Shown here piece by piece: positions 45,859 to 55,269 of a DNA stretch of 64,000 bases. Below the pieces are notes generated by a model. That model ran no database searches and was not told the origin of the DNA. It saw only the letters and a program-made list of their open reading frames with translations. The stretch spans positions 1 through 64,000 of the forward strand of contig PKUJ01000003.1 in assembly GCA_002869565.1 (NCBI GenBank). The letters run 5' to 3'. Each line of letters opens with the position of its first letter. Positions within the stretch are counted from its first letter, which is position 1. The DNA comes from Arcobacter sp. (GTDB lineage Bacteria; Campylobacterota; Campylobacteria; Campylobacterales; Arcobacteraceae). Made by a program: the position numbers and the translations under genes.

Positions 45859-47151
45859 ATGCAAGCGAAGAGCATATATAAACAGTTTTACCAAAAACTA
45901 GTACTTGCTACTTCGCTTTTCATAATCATATTATCATTTATATTTTACGGATATACAAAATCAACTATATTTGAAGAAATAAAAGAATCTTTATACTCAG
46001 ATGCTGGACTAATCTTAAAAGTTAGTCAAAATACAAAAGTTGATTCAGATAATTTTAATATTATTACACATAATGGAATTAATGTAGATATTGTATTTTT
46101 GAAAAATATTCCTGAATCTTCATATATTACATATCAAATTAAACAAAATAATTTCATGGAAATTTTATACCCTTTTGATGAATCAAAAGGACTCTACATA
46201 AAGATTGTTAAAAATATAGATTCATCAATTCAAATGTTAAATAAAATATTTAATAACCTTTTATTAATCTCACTTGGTGGTTTAATTATGGTAATTCTAT
46301 ATGCGTTTACCGTATCAAAAACATTACTAAAACCAATTATTGATATTACTAAAAAATTATCAAACATGGATGAAAATTTCTTAACTCAAATAAATAAAAA
46401 AAATCTTCCAATTGAGTTTCACCCTTTAGCAAACTCAATTAATTCTTTAACTACAAGAATAGAAACAAACATTCGATTTAAAAAAGAACTCTTCATTGGT
46501 GTTGCACATGAATTAAAAACACCTTTAGCTGTTATGAAATTAAAAAATGAAGTAACTTTAATGAAAAAAAGAGAAGCTGAAAAATATCAAGAAACTATGA
46601 AATTAACAATTGAACAAATAGACGATATGAATAAAATGATTAGTTCAATCTTAGATATTGGAAGAGCTGAAGGCGCACAATTTGAAAAACCAGAAGAGAT
46701 TGATTTAGTTCAATATCTACAAAGAAAAACGAATGATTACAGAATGTTAAGTGCTAAGAAAAAAATAATTCTTACATTTTTTTCTAATGTAAATCATCAC
46801 GAAGTTTATTTACAACCAACACTTTTAAATCAAATAATTCAGAATTTTGTACAAAATGCAATTAAATTTACTCCTGATGACAAAGCAATTGCGATAAGAC
46901 TTGAAAAGACAAAAGATGATACCACAATTAGTATTACTGATGATGGTAGAGGAATAGATGAAAGTATTGACTTATTTGCTCCATTTAAAAGAATGGGTGA
47001 AGAAAGTGGTGCAGGATTAGGTTTATTCTTAGCTAAAAATGCAGCAGATGCATTAGGGGCAACAATATTAATAAAAAATAGAGTTGACGGTAAAAATGGC
47101 TGTGTGGCAACTGTAACATTACCACACACGGTTACAACAAAATCTAATTAA
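45859..47151 (+). CDS. Sensor histidine kinase paired with HsrA
   Basis: A 430-residue kinase: transmembrane helix (about 15-33), a short periplasmic domain (about 34-130), second helix (about 133-153), a HAMP-like linker, HisKA with VAHELKTPLAVMKLKNE (phosphoacceptor near 219), and a HATPase with QNFVQNAIKFTPDD, DDGRGIDES and AGLGLFLAKNAADALG. Located immediately after hsrA, so it is the natural candidate to phosphorylate it. The 3' end overlaps the convergent CoA-binding protein by 4 bases. Confidence 0.9.
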   Translation: MQAKSIYKQFYQKLVLATSLFIIILSFIFYGYTKSTIFEEIKESLYSDAGLILKVSQNTKVDSDNFNIITHNGINVDIVFLKNIPESSYITYQIKQNNFMEILYPFDESKGLYIKIVKNIDSSIQMLNKIFNNLLLISLGGLIMVILYAFTVSKTLLKPIIDITKKLSNMDENFLTQINKKNLPIEFHPLANSINSLTTRIETNIRFKKELFIGVAHELKTPLAVMKLKNEVTLMKKREAEKYQETMKLTIEQIDDMNKMISSILDIGRAEGAQFEKPEEIDLVQYLQRKTNDYRMLSAKKKIILTFFSNVNHHEVYLQPTLLNQIIQNFVQNAIKFTPDDKAIAIRLEKTKDDTTISITDDGRGIDESIDLFAPFKRMGEESGAGLGLFLAKNAADALGATILIKNRVDGKNGCVATVTLPHTVTTKSN

Positions 47152-47576
47152 AAAATAGCCCTGTGTTCTATCTTAGTACATTTATTTTGTACTACTTTAA
47201 TTCCTTTTTCTTCTGCTTTTGCTGCCGCTTCATTATTTACTAAACCTAATTGGGTCCACACACAATCTATATCACCACGTTCGATAGCAGCATCAACAAC
47301 AAGACCAATAACGTCAGGTTTTCTAAATATATCCACCATATCAACTTTAAAAGGGATTTCTTTTAAACTTCTATATACTTTTTCACCTAAAATTTCTTCT
47401 TCTTTTGGATAAACTGGGACAATTTTATATCCAACGTCTTTCAAATACTTAGCCACCATATTACTAGCTTTATCTTCATTGGGAGATAGTCCAATAATAG
47501 CAATAGTTTTAGTATTTTCAAAAATATTTTTTATCTCTTCTTGATTACTATTTACTGAGGGAAATTCACATTCCAT
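47148..47576 (-). CDS. CoA-binding domain protein (YccU-like)
   Basis: A 142-residue Rossmann-fold protein with IAIIGLSPNEDKASNMVAKYLKD at the nucleotide/CoA loop, VYPKEEEILGEKVYRSL and a C-terminal CTKIEHRAI. This resembles the single-domain CoA-binding protein family; the metabolic role is not established. It stands alone on the minus strand. Confidence 0.8.
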   Translation of the reverse strand: MECEFPSVNSNQEEIKNIFENTKTIAIIGLSPNEDKASNMVAKYLKDVGYKIVPVYPKEEEILGEKVYRSLKEIPFKVDMVDIFRKPDVIGLVVDAAIERGDIDCVWTQLGLVNNEAAAKAEEKGIKVVQNKCTKIEHRAIF

Positions 47577-47694
47577 TATATATCCTTTTATAAATAATTA
47601 TTATAACATTTAATTTTACATAAGTTTTTTGAATGTGCACTTAAGTATAATTCTAAAAGAAAGATAATATTATATGAAAAAACTTGAGGGATAA

Positions 47695-48039
47695 ATGTAT
47701 AAATTACCAAATGAAGCAAAAAAGATTAGTTTAGAAGGTTCAACTGTAGATTTTTTTGAATATATTAAAAACAATATAAAATATTACTATTTTGATACTT
47801 CATTAACAAGCCCACCTGATCCTATGGTAAATGCCATGATAGGATTACAACTTTTAGATAATGAAAATAAAAGATTAATTATGATTAATCACTCTATACC
47901 CAATGCCCTATTTACTAGAGTAAGTACAAATTTTGAATATGAAATAGAAGAGACTTCTGGCACAATAAAAATTGAGTTTAAATATAAAACTAGTTCAATA
48001 TTAGAAACAGATTTCTCAAATAATAAATGTGGTAGTTAA
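47695..48039 (+). CDS. Conserved-looking protein of unknown function
   Basis: A 114-residue soluble protein, no signal peptide or membrane segment. It has a strand-rich pattern (YYYFDTSLTSPPDPMVNAM, KRLIMINHSIPNALFTRV, then alternating Glu/Lys beta strands) and ends with a single Cys (KCGS). GAGGG lies 5 bases before the ATG, a good ribosome-binding site. I do not recognise the family. Codon use matches its neighbours. It is transcribed towards the DHH gene, with 7 bases between them. Confidence 0.65.
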   Translation: MYKLPNEAKKISLEGSTVDFFEYIKNNIKYYYFDTSLTSPPDPMVNAMIGLQLLDNENKRLIMINHSIPNALFTRVSTNFEYEIEETSGTIKIEFKYKTSSILETDFSNNKCGS

Positions 48040-48046
48040 AGAATAA

Positions 48047-49093
48047 TTAGAGAGTATTAAGCTTGTCTTGTACAAACTTTTTTACATCATCAAAGTTAAT
48101 ACTTTCTCTGAAATCATCAAATTTACATCCACTTGCATTTACATGGCCTCCACCATTTGCTAACTTCTGAGCAATATATGAAACATCAACAACACCATCT
48201 GCTCTTAATGAAGTATTACCTTTTTTACCAATATCTATAAAAAAGTCATAATCATCATTTGCTTTTAAAAATGCATTTGCTGGTATTGAAATTGATCCTA
48301 AAGTATAAGTTAAAAGTCCTTTATGACCTTTGTAAGTTACTGTTAATTTATCTTTTAATTTTTCAAGAGAATTTACTAAATATTTTGCACTAAGATTATC
48401 AATAGTATCATCTTTATCATCTTGCATTAGAAATCTCTTTTTTAAAACATGTATATCATTATCTAATTTAATATTTCCATTCTCTTTCTCTAAATATTTA
48501 GAGGATTCTTTTAATAAATGTAATCTAAATTCTCTATTTAAATCTGTAAATAAAATATTGTTTATTTCTCTTACTTTACTTATCATACTAAGTAAAACTT
48601 TTCCAAACTCAAAGTTTTTTATCTCATCATCCAACCAAATATCAATTGAATTAACAGAATCAATTAGTGGTTTAAGCCAAGAGCTTGTATCTAAAGAGAA
48701 ACCTTCATATTCTTCACATATGTAATCATAAACAATTTTTGCAGCACATCTTTTAGTATCTAAAAAATACCAATCAAATGCCTCTGCACTTTTTTTACCT
48801 GTTGCATGATGATCAAGTAATTGAAGTTTAATATTAAAACCTTCATTATTTAATTTAATGATTTCTTTATCTAAGTCTTTTGATTCATTAAAGGTAAGAT
48901 TTAAATCTGAAATAATAAGTAATATCTCTTGCTCTTTAAATTCTTCAATATCATTTAATATTTTTTTTATGCTTAATTTTACTTCTAGACCATAATTCGC
49001 ATTATAAAAGAAGCCTTCTTTAAAAAACTCTTTTGTTATAAGTTGACAAGAATATCCATCTAAATCAGTATGAGATAAATGAAAAAGTTTCAT
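48047..49093 (-). CDS. DHH-family phosphoesterase (NrnB-like)
   Basis: A 348-residue protein with DHH-superfamily metal motifs: SHTDLDGYSC near residue 8, LIISDLNL near 58, LLDHHATGKK near 90, and DHHA1-type NGGGHVNASGCKF near the end. Relatives cleave short RNAs (nanoRNA) or pGpG, linking to c-di-GMP turnover; substrate unproven here. It overlaps the upstream Rrf2 gene by 4 bases, so both are made together. Confidence 0.85.
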   Translation of the reverse strand: MKLFHLSHTDLDGYSCQLITKEFFKEGFFYNANYGLEVKLSIKKILNDIEEFKEQEILLIISDLNLTFNESKDLDKEIIKLNNEGFNIKLQLLDHHATGKKSAEAFDWYFLDTKRCAAKIVYDYICEEYEGFSLDTSSWLKPLIDSVNSIDIWLDDEIKNFEFGKVLLSMISKVREINNILFTDLNREFRLHLLKESSKYLEKENGNIKLDNDIHVLKKRFLMQDDKDDTIDNLSAKYLVNSLEKLKDKLTVTYKGHKGLLTYTLGSISIPANAFLKANDDYDFFIDIGKKGNTSLRADGVVDVSYIAQKLANGGGHVNASGCKFDDFRESINFDDVKKFVQDKLNTL

Positions 49094-49491
49094 GTAGAGA
49101 TATCCTTTAAAGTCAATTCTTCTAAAAATATATTTATTTTACCCTGAAGGTTATTTAAAAGTGGCCAAACACTACAAGCATTTGCAAGATCCGAAGGACA
49201 CGAAGAAACAGAAGGAGAACATTCAAATACTGAAGGCATTTTTTCTTCAGCAACTGTTGTTATCTCTAAAATAGTAATTTGATCATATGGTTTTTTCAAA
49301 ACAAATCCACCATTAACTCCCCTATGAGAAATAACAATTTCATTTTTTGTTAAGTTTTGCATTATTTTTGCTAGGAATGATTTAGGTATATTTAACTCAC
49401 GTGATAATACATCTACATTTTTAGGGCTATCACTTTTTGCAATAGAGATAAGAGAAAGTAGAGCATATTCACTCTTTTTTGTAAGTAACAT
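49090..49491 (-). CDS. Rrf2-family transcriptional regulator with three cysteines
   Basis: A 133-residue winged-helix regulator: MLLTKKSEYALLSLISIAKS start, NIPKSFLAKIMQNLTKNEIV recognition helix, SHRGVNGGFVLKKP wing, and three Cys in ECSPSVSSCPSDLANACSVW (spacing C-x6-C-x7-C). The cysteines are where IscR/NsrR relatives hold an iron-sulfur cluster, so an Fe-S or NO/redox sensor is likely. It is translationally coupled to the DHH phosphoesterase. Confidence 0.88.
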   Translation of the reverse strand: MLLTKKSEYALLSLISIAKSDSPKNVDVLSRELNIPKSFLAKIMQNLTKNEIVISHRGVNGGFVLKKPYDQITILEITTVAEEKMPSVFECSPSVSSCPSDLANACSVWPLLNNLQGKINIFLEELTLKDIST

Positions 49492-49593
49492 ATATTTCCT
49501 AATTAAAAATTTTTAGAACTTATTTTACTAGAAGATTTATTAATACTAATTATATTTATAAATTAATCTTTTAGTTTATATGAAAATTAAAAA

Positions 49594-49627
49594 AAAAAGG
49601 TTACAAGATAAAACTTGCAACCTTTTT
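49594..49627 (-). terminator. Intrinsic terminator of rpsO
   Basis: Arms AAAAAGGTTaCAAG and CTTGcAACCTTTTT flank a 6-base loop. On the minus strand the stem is followed by a run of Ts directly downstream of the rpsO stop codon, a classical terminator. Confidence 0.85.
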
Positions 49628-49647
49628 AAAACGATTCAAAACTAAAA

Positions 49648-49920
49648 TTATTTAGCTCTAATTCCTAAATCAGCAACTAATGCAACAAATTTAGTATAAT
49701 CAGTTCTTCTTAAATATTTAAGAAGTCTTTTTCTTTTTCCAACCATTTTTAAAAGACCTAATCTTGATGAATGATCTTTTTTATTTATTTTTAAGTGCTC
49801 AGTTAATACTTTAATTTGCTCTGTTAAAATAGCAATTTGTACTTCTGACGAACCTGTATCTTTTTCAGCTCTTTGGTGCTTCGTAATAATCTCTGCTTTT
49901 AAGTCCTGATCTAAAGCCAT
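49648..49920 (-). CDS. rpsO: 30S ribosomal protein S15
   Basis: A 90-residue S15 protein, standard length. Motifs: [36 protein letters not shown], and [16 protein letters not shown]. It binds 16S rRNA early in 30S assembly. It has a strong SD (TAGGAGG) and a hairpin in its leader. Confidence 0.97.
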   Translation of the reverse strand: MALDQDLKAEIITKHQRAEKDTGSSEVQIAILTEQIKVLTEHLKINKKDHSSRLGLLKMVGKRKRLLKYLRRTDYTKFVALVADLGIRAK

Positions 49921-49948
49921 AATGACCTCCTAATAGGTATAATAATCT

Positions 49949-49977
49949 CACTTTATTCAAAGTGGACGCGAATTATA
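49949..49977 (-). promoter_or_regulatory. rpsO: rpsO promoter and leader hairpin
   Basis: A minus-strand -10 box TATAAT lies at 49977-49972. Eight bases further on is the hairpin CACTTT-gaat-AAAGTG (49949-49964), then the SD. S15 represses its own translation in several bacteria through leader RNA, so this hairpin may be that control site (inference). Confidence 0.5.
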
Positions 49978-50044
49978 TAGAAAAGAACTTTAAAGATTGT
50001 TTAAGCAAAAATTGGAATAATTGCATTTAGAAAAGGTAAATAAA

Positions 50045-50833
50045 ATGAATATCATAGATTTTGAGAATATTTACGTAAGTTATGACATCAGCCCAGTTTT
50101 AAAAAACATAAATTTAAAAATAAATGAAAATGAACACTGGGCAATTTTAGGTTCAAATGGAAGTGGAAAATCTACTTTAATAAAACTGCTTTCTAATGAT
50201 TTATATCCAAATACAAAATACAATTTTAGTAAAAAAATCTTTGGTAAAGATAGATGGAGTATTTTTGATTTAAAAAAGAATCTTGGTATCATAACTAATG
50301 ACTTGCATAATTACTTTGAAACCCATGGAAATTTTCTAACTGCTTATGAAGTAATACTAAGTGGATATTTCAGTTCTATTGGAGTTTTTAAACATCAAGA
50401 TTTTACAAAAGAACAACATAAAAAAGCATTAGAAGTCTTAGATTATCTTGAAATTTCGCATATAAAAGATAAACAAGTACATCAAATGAGCACCGGTCAA
50501 TTAAGACGTTGTGTAATAGGAAGAGCTTTAATTCATGACCCAAAAGCTTTTATCCTTGATGAGCCAACTGTTGGACTTGATTTAAAAGCACAAGATAGTT
50601 TCATTAAACTACTTAGAAGACTTTCAAAAAAAGCTAGTATTATTCTCGTGACACACCATATTGAGGAAGTTTTTCCCGAAATTTCTCATATTGCATTAAT
50701 CCATAATCAAGGCATTTTTAAACAAGGGAAAAAAGAAGAGATACTTAATTCTAAAAACCTATCTACTATTTTTGATATTGATATACAATTAGCTTTAGAA
50801 AATAATAGATATTACATACAAAGCATCTCTTAA
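50045..50833 (+). CDS. Orphan ABC transporter ATP-binding protein
   Basis: A 262-residue ABC ATPase: Walker A LGSNGSGKSTLIKLLS, signature MSTGQLRRCVIGRAL, Walker B AFILDEPTVGLD and switch VTHHIEE. It resembles the ModF/YlmA type of cytosolic ATPase. No permease or binding protein is adjacent. I start at 50045 (MNIIDFENIYV) because AAAAGG lies 7-8 bases upstream; the earlier in-frame start at 50021 has none. Confidence 0.85.
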   Translation: MNIIDFENIYVSYDISPVLKNINLKINENEHWAILGSNGSGKSTLIKLLSNDLYPNTKYNFSKKIFGKDRWSIFDLKKNLGIITNDLHNYFETHGNFLTAYEVILSGYFSSIGVFKHQDFTKEQHKKALEVLDYLEISHIKDKQVHQMSTGQLRRCVIGRALIHDPKAFILDEPTVGLDLKAQDSFIKLLRRLSKKASIILVTHHIEEVFPEISHIALIHNQGIFKQGKKEEILNSKNLSTIFDIDIQLALENNRYYIQSIS

Positions 50834-50930
50834 ACATTACTCTTAATAACCATAAAAATAAAATTCTTGCAATAAAAATCTATTTATGCTACAATACTAT
50901 TTAATCTAATTTAAAGAAAAGGAGTTTTAT

Positions 50931-51581
50931 ATGATTACAATACCAAAAATACTTGATAATCCAGAAAATCCTAATTTTAATTTAGAAGATGATGAAATCT
51001 ATTCATTGAAAGAAGCTAAAGAATTAATACTGTTAGAGAGATATTCATATTCACTATTTGCAATTTGGACTAGTGTTGTTATAAATATTCAAAGAAGATT
51101 AGAAAATTTTGGAATAGCTAATTTTTTAAATATTATTGAAAAAGAAGAAACTTTTAATAAAGAAGGTAATAATTTAAAAGATAGATGGTTGAATATAAAT
51201 GAATTTAACTTAATAAATTATGCAAAAAAAATAAATATAATAAATCATGTAACACACGATTTACTTACTACTTTATATTGGATGAAATCAAATACAAATG
51301 AAGAAGAGACTAAAGCTATTAATAAAGAAGAAGTTTTTGCATTACTTTTTTTAATAGAAAAAAATCTTTTTGTAAAACCTTTTAAAATTGATAAGAGAAA
51401 TAGAAATACCTTTCCTGAAAATAACTCAAATTTAAAAAGAAGAAAAAAAGATAAAGAAGAATTAATAAATTCATATAGGAACACTCATCATGAACTCCTT
51501 TTAAAATCTGGTGTAAAATCATTCAATGAAAATTCAAAAGAAAATGATATAAAAACAAATTTACTTAATACTTACATATAA
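50931..51581 (+). CDS. Protein of unknown function, Lys/Asn-rich
   Basis: A 216-residue cytosolic-looking protein with AAAGGAG ribosome-binding site 8 bases upstream. It has no signal peptide or membrane helix. The N-terminal part (about 25-115) is mostly helical (YSLKEAKELILLERYSY, SVVINIQRRLENFGIANF); the C-terminal third is very basic and low in complexity (NLKRRKKDKEELIN). No family recognised. Asn/Lys-rich composition is more extreme than its neighbours. Confidence 0.6.
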   Translation: MITIPKILDNPENPNFNLEDDEIYSLKEAKELILLERYSYSLFAIWTSVVINIQRRLENFGIANFLNIIEKEETFNKEGNNLKDRWLNINEFNLINYAKKINIINHVTHDLLTTLYWMKSNTNEEETKAINKEEVFALLFLIEKNLFVKPFKIDKRNRNTFPENNSNLKRRKKDKEELINSYRNTHHELLLKSGVKSFNENSKENDIKTNLLNTYI

Positions 51582-51656
51582 AAATTGTTTACTTTAATAA
51601 ACTTACCATAAATTTTTGATATAAATAGACTCTAAAAATTTATGAAGGTTATATTT

Positions 51657-52472
51657 ATGAAAACATTTATATTAGAGAAAGGCTTTGGTTACAAACTTTT
51701 TATGCTTTTAGCTTTCTCGATTTTTGCCTCGGTTATGTATCAAGGTCATATTAGCAAGCAAGGCATTTATTCTATTCTTTTCTTTGCATCATGTATATTA
51801 GTTTCTTATCAGATTGCTTCAATTGTTTATGTGATATTTGTAAAAAGAGTAATCGAAATCACAATTGATGAAAATGAAATATCTTGGGAAATAACTGATA
51901 ATGGAAAATTGCATAAAGAGCAAAAGATTAAATTAGACCAAATCAAAGATGTAAAAACTGAAGTTAATTATTTAACAGGAAATATCTATTCTACTTTTTC
52001 TGTAATATTTACACTAAAAAATGATGAAGAAGTAATTTTAACAGATGGACTTCTATATGATTTTGGCTTAAAAAAAGCAGAAGATGTTTGCCGCTTTTTA
52101 CTTGATAATAATCTCGGTCATGAGCAAGATATTAAATTTTCAAAACTTGTAAAAGAGCTTAATATAGACCTTTCAGTGGAACAAAAATTTACAAAAAAAG
52201 ATCTAAAATCCTATTTTATAGGTGTTATTTCAAAAAATAAAAAAGAGTTTTTAAGTCTTAGACTTCAAATTGAAGCATTATATACTGATTATAAAAAAGT
52301 TGAAAAAAATGCTAATAATGAATTTCTTGTAAAATCAGACGAGATAAAAGAGAGTTTTATTTATCTAAGATCAAATGCAATTGGATATATAGTTGAATTT
52401 CATAATGTTAAAAGAAAAGAAGAGTTAAAAACATTAAAAGAAATGGGGAAACGTGAAAAGATAGGTTTTTAA
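51657..52472 (+). CDS. Two-helix membrane protein, unknown
   Basis: A 271-residue protein with two close transmembrane helices (about 11-30 and 37-61), then a soluble region beginning with a strand-rich segment (VIEITIDENEISWEITDNG) reminiscent of bacterial PH-like domains. A long helical C-terminus with a coiled-coil tendency follows (about 180-270). I prefer ATG 51657 because AAGG is 8 bases upstream of it. No family recognised. A perfect inverted repeat spans its stop codon. Confidence 0.6.
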   Translation: MKTFILEKGFGYKLFMLLAFSIFASVMYQGHISKQGIYSILFFASCILVSYQIASIVYVIFVKRVIEITIDENEISWEITDNGKLHKEQKIKLDQIKDVKTEVNYLTGNIYSTFSVIFTLKNDEEVILTDGLLYDFGLKKAEDVCRFLLDNNLGHEQDIKFSKLVKELNIDLSVEQKFTKKDLKSYFIGVISKNKKEFLSLRLQIEALYTDYKKVEKNANNEFLVKSDEIKESFIYLRSNAIGYIVEFHNVKRKEELKTLKEMGKREKIGF

Positions 52473-52481
52473 ACCTATCTT
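52458..52481. terminator. Hairpin over the stop codon, between the unknown gene and moaA
   Basis: AAGATAGGTTT (52458-52468) and AAACCTATCTT (52471-52481) pair perfectly with a 2-base centre. It separates convergent genes and may terminate the plus-strand one. Confidence 0.5.
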
Positions 52482-52495
52482 CATTTAAGTTATTT

Positions 52496-53464
52496 TCAGC
52501 CACCAGTTTCATAAAAAGCTCTAGAAGAAGTCTCTGTTCCATCCTCTTCTGACCATTTATTTTTTTCAGGTTTATTTGCTAAAACATCTTTTAAAATTAA
52601 AGCTGCTTTATCAATATCATTTGCTTTAATTGCTTCTTTTATACTCTGAGAATCTTCAAAATACAAACAAGGTATTAAAACCCCACTTGCAGTCAATCTA
52701 ATTCGATTACAAGTAGCACAGAAATCATCTTTGTGAGGTTCAATAATACCAAAGATATAACCATCATCTAACTGATAATCTTGAGAAGGAGAACTTCCAC
52801 TTCTTTCTAACTTTTTAAAATTATATTTTTCTTTTATAATATTTTGAATAGTTTCAGAGTTAAGACCTTTTGCAATATCTGTAGCATGTTTATTTTCCAT
52901 ATACTCTATAAATCGTATTGGATATCCTCTTTCTTTACAATATTCTAAAAGATCAATTAACTCACCATCATTTATTCCTTTCATAGGAACACAATTTACC
53001 TTTATCTTAAGCCCAACATCTGAGGCTGCTTGAATACCTTTTAAGACCGTTTTTAATACATCTTTTTGAGCTATTTTTGCAGCAACTTCATCTTTTAAGG
53101 AATCAAGAGAGACATTTATTCTTCTAAGTCCGGCATCTGCAAGCTTTTGAGCAGCGGCTGGAAGTAAATAAGCATTTGTTGTTAAAGCTAAATCAATACC
53201 TTCTTTATAGTCAGCAATCATCTTTATGAAGTTTTCTAAGCCTTCTCGAAGCAGCGGTTCACCCCCTGTAATCCTAACTTTTGAAATTCCTTCATCTATT
53301 GATACTTTAACAAATTTAAATAGCTCTTCATATGATAATAAATTCTCTTTTGGAACCCATGAAAATGGCTTTTCTGGCATACAATACTGACATCTAAAAT
53401 TACATCTTTCTGTTACAGAAACTCTTAGATAATCAACTTTTCTTCCATATCCATCAACTAACAT
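52496..53464 (-). CDS. moaA: GTP 3',8-cyclase (molybdenum cofactor biosynthesis MoaA)
   Basis: A 322-residue radical-SAM enzyme starting the molybdopterin pathway. N-terminal cluster [19 protein letters not shown]-binding region, C-terminal second cluster ([14 protein letters not shown], then LIPCLYF) and the terminal Gly-Gly needed for activity. It probably serves the nitrate/nitrogen-oxide enzymes suggested by the next genes. I use ATG 53464; the upstream GTG at 53470 has no better RBS. Confidence 0.95.
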   Translation of the reverse strand: MLVDGYGRKVDYLRVSVTERCNFRCQYCMPEKPFSWVPKENLLSYEELFKFVKVSIDEGISKVRITGGEPLLREGLENFIKMIADYKEGIDLALTTNAYLLPAAAQKLADAGLRRINVSLDSLKDEVAAKIAQKDVLKTVLKGIQAASDVGLKIKVNCVPMKGINDGELIDLLEYCKERGYPIRFIEYMENKHATDIAKGLNSETIQNIIKEKYNFKKLERSGSSPSQDYQLDDGYIFGIIEPHKDDFCATCNRIRLTASGVLIPCLYFEDSQSIKEAIKANDIDKAALILKDVLANKPEKNKWSEEDGTETSSRAFYETGG

Positions 53465-53539
53465 ATCCACCTACTTAATTAAAAATTTCGTTAGCATATT
53501 ATAAAATCCCTTAAACGAAAAACTTTATTGAGGTGTGAA

Positions 53540-54205
53540 ATTACAATACAAGATACAATTAAGTCTATAGATTTTTTTGATGAACTAGATAAAAATCAAT
53601 TAGAGCAGTTATCTTCAATATCTAGTGTAGTCACTTATCCAGAGAAATCTATACTTTTTTACGAAAGCGATACTAACAATCAAATTATGTTTTTAGTATC
53701 AGGATTAATAAAAATTTATAAATTAGATAAATTTGGTAATGAAATTTTTCTTTATCATATTTATAAAAACTCAATGATCTCTGAACTTACAAGACTAGAA
53801 GATGAAGGTATTTATTGTTTTTCGAATGCAGAATTTACAGAAGATTCACTTATTCTTAAAATTGATTACAAAAAATTCAAAGAATTATTCTTATCAAAAA
53901 ATATTTTAACTATAAAATTAATGAATACACTTTTAGAAAAAACTCATCAATTGCAATGTATTGTTAATAGAGAGTTAGTATTTGACGCAACGGCAAAAGT
54001 CGCCTTTATGTTAAACCAAGATTTAGCAATGTTTAATAAACTTAAGCGACAAGAAGTATCTTTTATGCTACATATTCAACCTGAAACTCTTTCAAGAGTA
54101 CTAAAAAGACTAACAAGAAATGGTACGATAGAAATTATTGAAGGAAATATAAGTATTACAAACGAAGAAATGTTAATTTCTACATTTAGAGGAGTTGGAG
54201 TATGA
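53540..54205 (+). CDS. Crp/Fnr-family regulator (start codon appears to be ATT)
   Basis: A cAMP-receptor-type regulator: cyclic-nucleotide-like domain (about 15-120; ILFYESDTNNQIMFLVSGLIKIYKL), then a winged helix (about 140-215; MLHIQPETLSRVLKRLTRNG). No Cys cluster is apparent, so a haem or NO sensor of the DNR/NssR type is possible. No ATG is available at the expected place. The best ribosome-binding site, GAGG (53530-53533), is 6 bases before an ATT (53540). An upstream in-frame TTG at 53528 lacks an RBS. Aligning with the other regulator here (55998-56624) puts the start within a few codons of ATT. The gene overlaps the next by 4 bases. Confidence 0.8.
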   Translation: MTIQDTIKSIDFFDELDKNQLEQLSSISSVVTYPEKSILFYESDTNNQIMFLVSGLIKIYKLDKFGNEIFLYHIYKNSMISELTRLEDEGIYCFSNAEFTEDSLILKIDYKKFKELFLSKNILTIKLMNTLLEKTHQLQCIVNRELVFDATAKVAFMLNQDLAMFNKLKRQEVSFMLHIQPETLSRVLKRLTRNGTIEIIEGNISITNEEMLISTFRGVGV

Positions 54206-55203
54206 CAACAAATACCATACGAATAAAAATTAAAACAATAGGAGCATTTTTTGTAATTTTAATGCTTTTGATAGTTGGAACTACTATTTATTTAAATGCA
54301 AAAAATAAAAAAGATGCATTGATAATTAATATTGCGGGTAAAGAAAGAATGCTAACCCAAAGAATATCTAAAAATATTTTTTATCTTTATCATAATAATT
54401 CAATAGATACAACAGAACTAGACTCTGCAAAAACTGAGTTTATCTATAACTTAAGCTCTTTAAGAGATGGAAATGACTTAACAGATATTCAAAAAGCTCC
54501 TACAGATGAGATTTCAAATCAAATTGCAAAAGTTGAAATACTATGGAATACATTTAGCACAAATGTTGGTAACTTTAAAGAACTATTATTAACAAAAGAA
54601 ATAAATAGAGATGAAAGAAGAATAAAAAGTTATGTTAATGCAGTATACAATACAAATAATAAACTATTACAAGAAGTAGATAACCTTGTATCAATGTATA
54701 CTATTTATAGTGAAAATAAAACAGAAAAAATAAAATATTTTCAATTTGGTTTTGTATTAATGATTATAATTTTAATTTTGTATAGCTTAGCTCAATTAAG
54801 AATAATGGAAAACAATGCAAAAAAATTCTTTGAATATTCACAACAATTAATACAATCAGATTCAAATCATTTAGAGCCTATACAAATAGAAGCTGAAACA
54901 GAAATTGTTCAAGCAACTGATACATTAAATGCTTTTATAGAAAAAGTAAATTCTGCAATGGATTATTCAAATGAAGCAATAGAACAATCAAGAAATGCTT
55001 CTTATAAACTTGAAGAGATTACAGATGAATTTGATAAAGTACTTAATGAATTAACTAATTCAGGAGATTTATCAAAGCAATTAAATAAAAGTGAAGATAT
55101 GGTTATTGAATCAACGGAAGAATTAATAAATTCATCTCAAAAACTTCAAAATCTTAAAGCTGAACTTGATAAATTAGTTCTTGCTGCAAAAAAAGTGAAA
55201 TAA
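54202..55203 (+). CDS. PilJ/NarX-type nitrate-sensor-like protein without output domain
   Basis: A 333-residue membrane protein: transmembrane helix (about 11-32), a periplasmic PilJ-type four-helix domain whose P-box AGKERMLTQRISKN is the nitrate/nitrite-binding signature of NarX/NarQ, a second helix (about 178-200), then a coiled coil to the C-terminus. No kinase, methyl-accepting or cyclase domain follows. It starts 4 bases inside the Crp/Fnr gene, so the two form one unit and may act together in nitrate or NO sensing (inference). Confidence 0.8.
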   Translation: MTTNTIRIKIKTIGAFFVILMLLIVGTTIYLNAKNKKDALIINIAGKERMLTQRISKNIFYLYHNNSIDTTELDSAKTEFIYNLSSLRDGNDLTDIQKAPTDEISNQIAKVEILWNTFSTNVGNFKELLLTKEINRDERRIKSYVNAVYNTNNKLLQEVDNLVSMYTIYSENKTEKIKYFQFGFVLMIIILILYSLAQLRIMENNAKKFFEYSQQLIQSDSNHLEPIQIEAETEIVQATDTLNAFIEKVNSAMDYSNEAIEQSRNASYKLEEITDEFDKVLNELTNSGDLSKQLNKSEDMVIESTEELINSSQKLQNLKAELDKLVLAAKKVK

Positions 55204-55269
55204 ATTATACATGGTAAGTAAAAAATATTCTTTAATTTTAGCTATTATTCCAATAAAAAAGATTTATTT

